Positions 60,750-64,000 of a stretch of DNA of 64,000 bases are shown here, piece after piece. The notes below the pieces were generated by a model that saw only the letters and a program-made list of their open reading frames with translations, was not told the DNA's origin and did no database searches. A program made the position numbers and the translations under genes. Source of the DNA: Actinomadura sp. NBRC 104412 (GTDB lineage Bacteria; Actinomycetota; Actinomycetes; Streptosporangiales; Streptosporangiaceae); NCBI RefSeq assembly GCF_030269515.1, contig NZ_BSTM01000008.1, positions 220,988-284,987 on the forward strand. Direction: 5' to 3'. Position 1 is the first letter of the stretch; every line of letters begins with the position of its first letter.

Positions 60750-61046
60750 TCACTGCTGCCGCGGGCCGTAGGCCGTCAGGAAACGGTCCCGGAACACGCT
60801 CATCGGCCAGACCGGCGCCGCCGGTCCGGGCCGCAGCCCGTCCTGCCAGCCCCACACGGAGATCCGGTCCAGGACGGACCGGTCGCGGGCGACGATGCTG
60901 ATCGGCACGTCCCGGCCCGCGCCGTGCCCGGTGACGACCGGCAGCGGCTGGTGATCGCCCAGGAGGATCAGCACCAGCCGGTCGTCGCCGTACCGCTCCA
61001 CGTAGGAGATCAGCGTCTCCAGCGAATAGGCGCTGGACCGCGCGTA
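60750..61046 (-). pseudogene. Remnant of a sulfatase-like membrane protein (C-terminal fragment)
   Basis: About 98 codons match the C-terminal end of actinobacterial sulfatase-like membrane proteins (alkaline phosphatase superfamily). They read SSAYSLETLISYVERYGDD, LVLILLGDHQPLPVVTG (the GDHQP motif), VPISIVARD and a closing FRDRFLTAYGP. The open frame extends to 61313, but upstream of about 61046 it reads unrelated, low-quality sequence. The rest of the roughly 500-residue gene is missing, so this is a deletion remnant. A new gene start (S4 protein) follows 85 nt away. Confidence 0.65.
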
Positions 61047-61130
61047 ACCCTCCTTCCTGCCAATCCCTCGGCACTGCGAGGTACGTGGAGGGAGCGAGCC
61101 CGCGTTCAAAACGTCGATTAGGGTGGCGCC

Positions 61131-61517
61131 ATGGCGGGTGAGCGAGACAGCGCACGGGTGGACGTGTGGATCTGGTCGGTACGGCTGGCCAAGACCCGCT
61201 CGATGGCGTCCACCGCCTGCCGTGGCGGCCATGTCAGGGTCAACGGGAGGCCGGTCAAGCCCTCGCATGCGGTGAGCGTCGGCGACGAGATCCGGATCCG
61301 CCGCGAGGGCCACGAGCGCATCGTGATCGTCTCCCGGGTCATCAGCAAGCGGGTGGGCGCTCCCGTGGCCGCCGAGTGCTATGTCGACAAGAGCCCGCCG
61401 CCCCCGCCGCGCGAGCAGCGCGCCCCGGTGGCCGTCCGCCCCCGTGGCGCCGGCCGCCCGACCAAGCGCGAGCGCCGGAGCATCGAACGGCTGCTCGGCC
61501 GGATGCCCCGCCGCTGA
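61131..61517 (+). CDS. S4-domain RNA-binding protein (Hsp15-like)
   Basis: A 128-residue protein. The S4 domain runs through about residues 8-65: RVDVWIWSVRLAKTRSMAST, RGGHVRVNGRPVKPSHAVSVGDEI. The C-terminal part is basic and Pro-rich (RPRGAGRPTKRERRSIERLL). Hsp15 proteins bind 50S subunits carrying a stalled nascent chain. ATG 61131 has no strong ribosome site. Convergent with the ClpP-like gene across 83 nt. That gap has an imperfect GC-rich hairpin near 61559-61578, and no gene. Confidence 0.9.
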   Translation: MAGERDSARVDVWIWSVRLAKTRSMASTACRGGHVRVNGRPVKPSHAVSVGDEIRIRREGHERIVIVSRVISKRVGAPVAAECYVDKSPPPPPREQRAPVAVRPRGAGRPTKRERRSIERLLGRMPRR

Positions 61518-61600
61518 CCTGGTCCGCCTTCGCCGACGCGATCCGTACCGGCGCGGAACGGCCGGCCCGGGTCGGCCGGAAGACGCAGGACGCCGGTCCG

Positions 61601-62266
61601 CTAGGCCAGGCCGGGCGGGGCGGTGCCGGTGATGTCGTGGACGAAGCCGTACGCGCGGGCCTGCTCGGCCCCGAGGACACGGCCGCGCCGGGCGTCGTCG
61701 CGGATCTCCTCGGCCGGCCGCCCGGTGAGCCGTGCCAGCCGGTCGTAGAAGACCTCGACCTGGCGGCGGTGCTGCTCCTCGAACAGCGCCATCTCCGCCG
61801 CCGTCCCGTCGAACCGCTCGGCCGGCTCGACCATGCGGATCATCGCGTTCGGGGTGATCTCCCGCCGCCGGGCCCCGGCGAGCACGAGCAGCGCCGCGCC
61901 GCCCAGCCGTCCCACGACGAGGGCGTGGACGGGGCAGGTCAGCACGTCCATCGTGTCGAGGACGGAGAAGGCCGCCTCAAGCCCGGCGCTCTCCAGCCGC
62001 AGGTGCAGGGTGATCGGCCGTCCCTCGCCCAGCGCGTCCAGCGTCATGAGCCGCGAGCACAGTTCGGCGGCCCGCTCGCCGTCCAGGTGCCCGTGCGCCA
62101 TGACCACGCGCATCTCGACCAGCCGGTCCGTCTCGAAGGCCAGGATCCGGGACGGCGGCAGCGGATCCCGGCGCGGCGGATCGGGCTCCGGCTCCCACGG
62201 CCGGAACCCGGGGATGAGCGGGTCGTGGCGGCGCGGTCCGGGACGGTCGGGGTACGGGAAGCTCAT
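61601..62266 (-). CDS. ClpP-fold pseudo-protease (Ser and His of the triad replaced)
   Basis: A 221-residue protein with ClpP architecture: the LETAG-type strand (ITLHLRLESAGLEAAFSVLD), the oligomer-contact helices and the C-terminal TGRPAEEIRDDARRG-RVLGAEQARAYGFVHDI. At the nucleophile position ClpP has GQAASMG, but this protein has GRLGGAALL (119-127). Where ClpP has the catalytic His (MIHQP), this has MVEP (145-148). The Asp region is retained. It is thus probably non-catalytic. A Pro-rich 35-residue N-terminus replaces the usual axial loop. ATGA overlap with the XRE gene. Confidence 0.8.
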   Translation of the reverse strand: MSFPYPDRPGPRRHDPLIPGFRPWEPEPDPPRRDPLPPSRILAFETDRLVEMRVVMAHGHLDGERAAELCSRLMTLDALGEGRPITLHLRLESAGLEAAFSVLDTMDVLTCPVHALVVGRLGGAALLVLAGARRREITPNAMIRMVEPAERFDGTAAEMALFEEQHRRQVEVFYDRLARLTGRPAEEIRDDARRGRVLGAEQARAYGFVHDITGTAPPGLA

Positions 62267-62547
62267 GGGTCCACCCTCCAGCCGATCGTGCGGTCGATGG
62301 CGGCGGCGTACCGTTCGAGCGTCGAGGCGCGCACGTCGCCGTGGCCGGCCTCCAGCCGGGCCACGGCGGACTGCGAGGTGCCCATCCGGGCGGCCACCTC
62401 GGTCTGCGACAGTCCGCTCGCCTTCCGGAGCTCGACCAGCTCGGCGATCATCCGCTGCCGCCGTTCCCGCATCCGGGCGCGGTGGCGCAGCGCCATCTCC
62501 CGGAACCCCGGCAGGATCGGGAGATCGTCGTCGGGCCCCTCGCTCAT
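62263..62547 (-). CDS. XRE-family regulator paired with the ClpP-like gene
   Basis: A 94-residue protein with an XRE HTH: ELVELRKASGLSQTEVAARM-GTSQSAVARLEAG. An Arg-rich helix (ALRHRARMRERRQRMIAEL) precedes it. The end reads TLERYAAAIDRTIGWRV, like SinR-type or HigA-type antitoxin regulators. ATG 62547 is taken as the start, with GTG 62556 as alternative. Upstream is an inverted repeat (62559-62576) that fits an autoregulatory operator. It overlaps the ClpP-like gene by 4 nt. Confidence 0.88.
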   Translation of the reverse strand: MSEGPDDDLPILPGFREMALRHRARMRERRQRMIAELVELRKASGLSQTEVAARMGTSQSAVARLEAGHGDVRASTLERYAAAIDRTIGWRVDP

Positions 62548-62558
62548 GCCTTTCACGA

Positions 62559-62576
62559 TATCTCGAATATGAGATA
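62559..62576. promoter_or_regulatory. Inverted repeat TATCTC-N6-GAGATA upstream of XRE/ClpP-like pair
   Basis: The 18-nt site TATCTCGAATATGAGATA has perfect 6-nt arms, in AT-rich context. It lies 12 nt before the XRE start, consistent with autorepression. Confidence 0.6.
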
Positions 62577-62645
62577 ACCGCCATGGCGGCGTTGCCGCCC
62601 CGCTCTCGTTGGATAACTTGGCGGCATCGGTTGTGAGGAGGAGCG

Positions 62646-63953
62646 ATGTCGTCTTCTCTCCTTGCGGGCACCACCATCACCGCGCGGCAGGTGCGGGAGG
62701 CGGCGCGGGGCGGCAGGCTCGGCGTCCTGCTGCGGGAGGTGCACCGGAAGGGCGCCGTGTCGCGCGCCGAGCTCGCCGGCCGGATGGCGGTGAACCGGAG
62801 CACGGTCATGGCGCTGACCGCGAAGCTCGCGGCGGCCGGCCTGGTGCGCGAGGAGAGCTCGGTGGCGACGGGACGGGCGGGCCGCCCCTCGCTGATGGTG
62901 CGCGCCGAGAGCGACCTGGTGTACGTGCTGGCCTTCGATGTCGCGGTGGACCGCCTGGTCGCCGCCAGGGTCGGGCTGGGCGGCCGGGTGCAGCAGCGGC
63001 TGGAGGCGGTGCGCCGCCGCCGGTACCCCGATCTCGACGAGGTGGTCCGCGTCCTGTCCGGGTTCGGCACGGCGCTGGTGGACGCGGCTCCGCCCGAGGC
63101 CCGGTGCGTGGGCGTCGGCGCGTCCTTCTGCGGCCTGGTCAGGGCCGCCGACGGGATGGTGCGGCTGGCGCCGAACATGGGGTGGACCGACCTCGACTTC
63201 GGCCCCGCCCTGGGACGCGGGCTGGGGCTCGGGCTGCCCGTGGCCGTGGGCAACGAGGCCCATCTGGGCGCGCTGGCCGAGTACGAGCGCGGCGCGGGCG
63301 TCGCCAGCCGGAACCTGGTCTACCTGCACGGCGATGTCGGCGTGGGCGGCGGCATCATCGTCGGCGGCCGGCTGCTGGACGGCGACGACGGCTACGGCGC
63401 CGAGCTCGGGCACATGATCGTCAACCCGGTGGACGGGCGTCCCTGCAACTGCGGCTCGCGCGGCTGCCTGGAGGCGGAGGTCGGCGAGAGCGCGCTGCTG
63501 GAGGCGGCCGGGCGCGCGGGCGGGCCGGTCGGCCGGGACGGGGTGCGGGCGGTCGTGGACGCTGCCGCGAGCGGCGACGAGGCCGCCCGGCGGGCGCTGG
63601 ACCGGGTCGGCGACTGGCTCGGGATCGGCGTGGCCAACCTGATCAACCTGTTCAACCCGGGCGTCGTGGTGTTCGGCGGCATGCTGCAGGAGATCTACCG
63701 GGGCGCGGCGGAACGGGTGCGGGCACGGGTGGCCGCCAGCGTCCTGCCCGTCTCCTGGGAACGGGTCGAGCTGCGCACCGCCGCCCTCGGGTACGACTCC
63801 TCGCTCGCGGGCGGCGCGGAGCTGGGGTTCGCCCCGCTCCTCGCCGACCCGCTGAGCGTTCTGGAGCGCGTGCCTAGTGTCCTGCGCCAGGAATCCGTTC
63901 AAGATATGAGGCGAGGCGTTCGAGGATCTCGTCGGCGGTCTTGGTCCAGGTGA
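62646..63953 (+). CDS. ROK-family transcriptional regulator, 3' end altered by an IS
   Basis: A 435-residue ROK protein. The N-terminal winged HTH (LREVHRKGAVSRAELAGRMA then VNRSTVMALTAKL) is followed by a sugar-kinase-like domain with LAFDVAVDRLVAA, VAVGNEAHLGALAEYERG and GDVGVGGGIIVGG. The ROK zinc cluster GHMIVN-CNCGSRGCLE is near residues 256-278. It would repress sugar genes. The family end is near LADPLSVLERVP (about 63873), but the frame runs 26 more residues into IS630-type sequence, which replaces its native stop. Confidence 0.88.
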   Translation: MSSSLLAGTTITARQVREAARGGRLGVLLREVHRKGAVSRAELAGRMAVNRSTVMALTAKLAAAGLVREESSVATGRAGRPSLMVRAESDLVYVLAFDVAVDRLVAARVGLGGRVQQRLEAVRRRRYPDLDEVVRVLSGFGTALVDAAPPEARCVGVGASFCGLVRAADGMVRLAPNMGWTDLDFGPALGRGLGLGLPVAVGNEAHLGALAEYERGAGVASRNLVYLHGDVGVGGGIIVGGRLLDGDDGYGAELGHMIVNPVDGRPCNCGSRGCLEAEVGESALLEAAGRAGGPVGRDGVRAVVDAAASGDEAARRALDRVGDWLGIGVANLINLFNPGVVVFGGMLQEIYRGAAERVRARVAASVLPVSWERVELRTAALGYDSSLAGGAELGFAPLLADPLSVLERVPSVLRQESVQDMRRGVRGSRRRSWSR

Positions 63954-64000
63954 AGGGCCTGGGGTCTCTGTTCCAGGTCTTGATCCAGTCGCGGATGTCG
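63874..64000 (-). mobile_element. IS630-family transposase, 3' end (cut by window edge)
   Basis: On the minus strand the frame reads DIRDWIKTWNRDPRPFTWTK followed by TADEILERLASYL and ends RIPGAGH before TAG at 63876-63874. WTKTADEIL and the RISGAGH-like ending are the hallmarks of the IS630/DDE transposase C-terminus. Only 42 codons are in view. The element must have inserted near 63875, where TA lies, the known IS630 target. It appears to have landed in the last codons of the ROK gene. Confidence 0.85.

Noticed and set aside
61046..61313. Extension of the sulfatase frame to 61313 as a true gene
   Set aside because: The added residues have no sulfatase features and overlap the S4 gene in antisense. 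The match begins only near 61046.
1..64000. tRNA, rRNA or riboswitch
   Set aside because: I found no cloverleaf, rRNA segment or known riboswitch motif by eye. A covariance-model search would be needed to exclude small or weak ones.

Overview
The window is chromosomal DNA from a very GC-rich actinobacterium. Third codon positions are almost all G or C, GTG and TTG starts are common, and most neighbouring genes overlap by the ATGA or GTGA type. A conservon (cvnA-D), SARP/AfsR-type and Scr1-type regulators, a DUF574 methyltransferase and a DUF6766 protein together point to Streptosporangiales or Thermomonosporaceae (Actinomadura-like) rather than Mycobacteriales. No tRNA, rRNA or CRISPR array was seen. 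The only transposase is cut by the right edge.

Layout. (1) 1-6145, plus strand: a sugar-acid uptake and breakdown operon, with the end of a solute-binding protein, an ABC ATPase, two permeases, an SDR dehydrogenase, a 5-dehydro-4-deoxyglucarate dehydratase and an enolase-superfamily acid-sugar dehydratase. (2) 6146-17419, minus strand: ten tightly coupled genes for an ADP-heptose-based carbohydrate. They are a NodU-type carbamoyltransferase, a glycosyltransferase-GmhB fusion, two GT9 heptosyltransferases, two GT4-like transferases, GmhA, HldE, an SDR and a UDP-xylose synthase-like enzyme. Two GT2 genes are divergent from it (17826-19604), across an AT-rich promoter region that holds a Crp-like palindrome. 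(3) 19605-26453: Nudix, SRPBCC, a secreted M14-type peptidase, a lipoprotein-like protein, a 27-residue membrane peptide coupled to DUF6766, a DUF574 methyltransferase and an Scr1-like protein without its HTH. (4) 26534-34871: a P450 without a recognisable ExxR motif, a VOC protein, an EF-G paralogue, a conservon with a short soluble CvnA, and a StyA-like monooxygenase. (5) 34876-41396: sulfotransferase, acyl-adenylating enzyme, FOXRED2-like flavoprotein, FMN hydroxy-acid oxidase and a membrane-anchored P450. This is a possible uncharacterised oxidative pathway. (6) 41415-50538: a frameshifted antiporter, two two-component systems, a quinone oxidoreductase, an XRE and membrane protein pair, and an epoxide hydrolase divergent from its WYL regulator across a 27-bp palindrome. 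(7) 50683-60177: an ABC exporter whose permease carries a large extracytoplasmic insert, an AfsR-like regulator and two flavoproteins. (8) 60182-64000: a hypothetical gene, a sulfatase-like gene remnant, an S4 RNA-binding protein, a ClpP-like pseudo-protease with its XRE partner, and an ROK regulator whose 3' end runs into an IS630-type element.

The three most interesting units are the heptose/carbamoyl operon that lacks an HldD epimerase, the oxidative cluster beside the conservon, and the ClpP-like protein that has lost its Ser and His. All functions are inferred from sequence alone.
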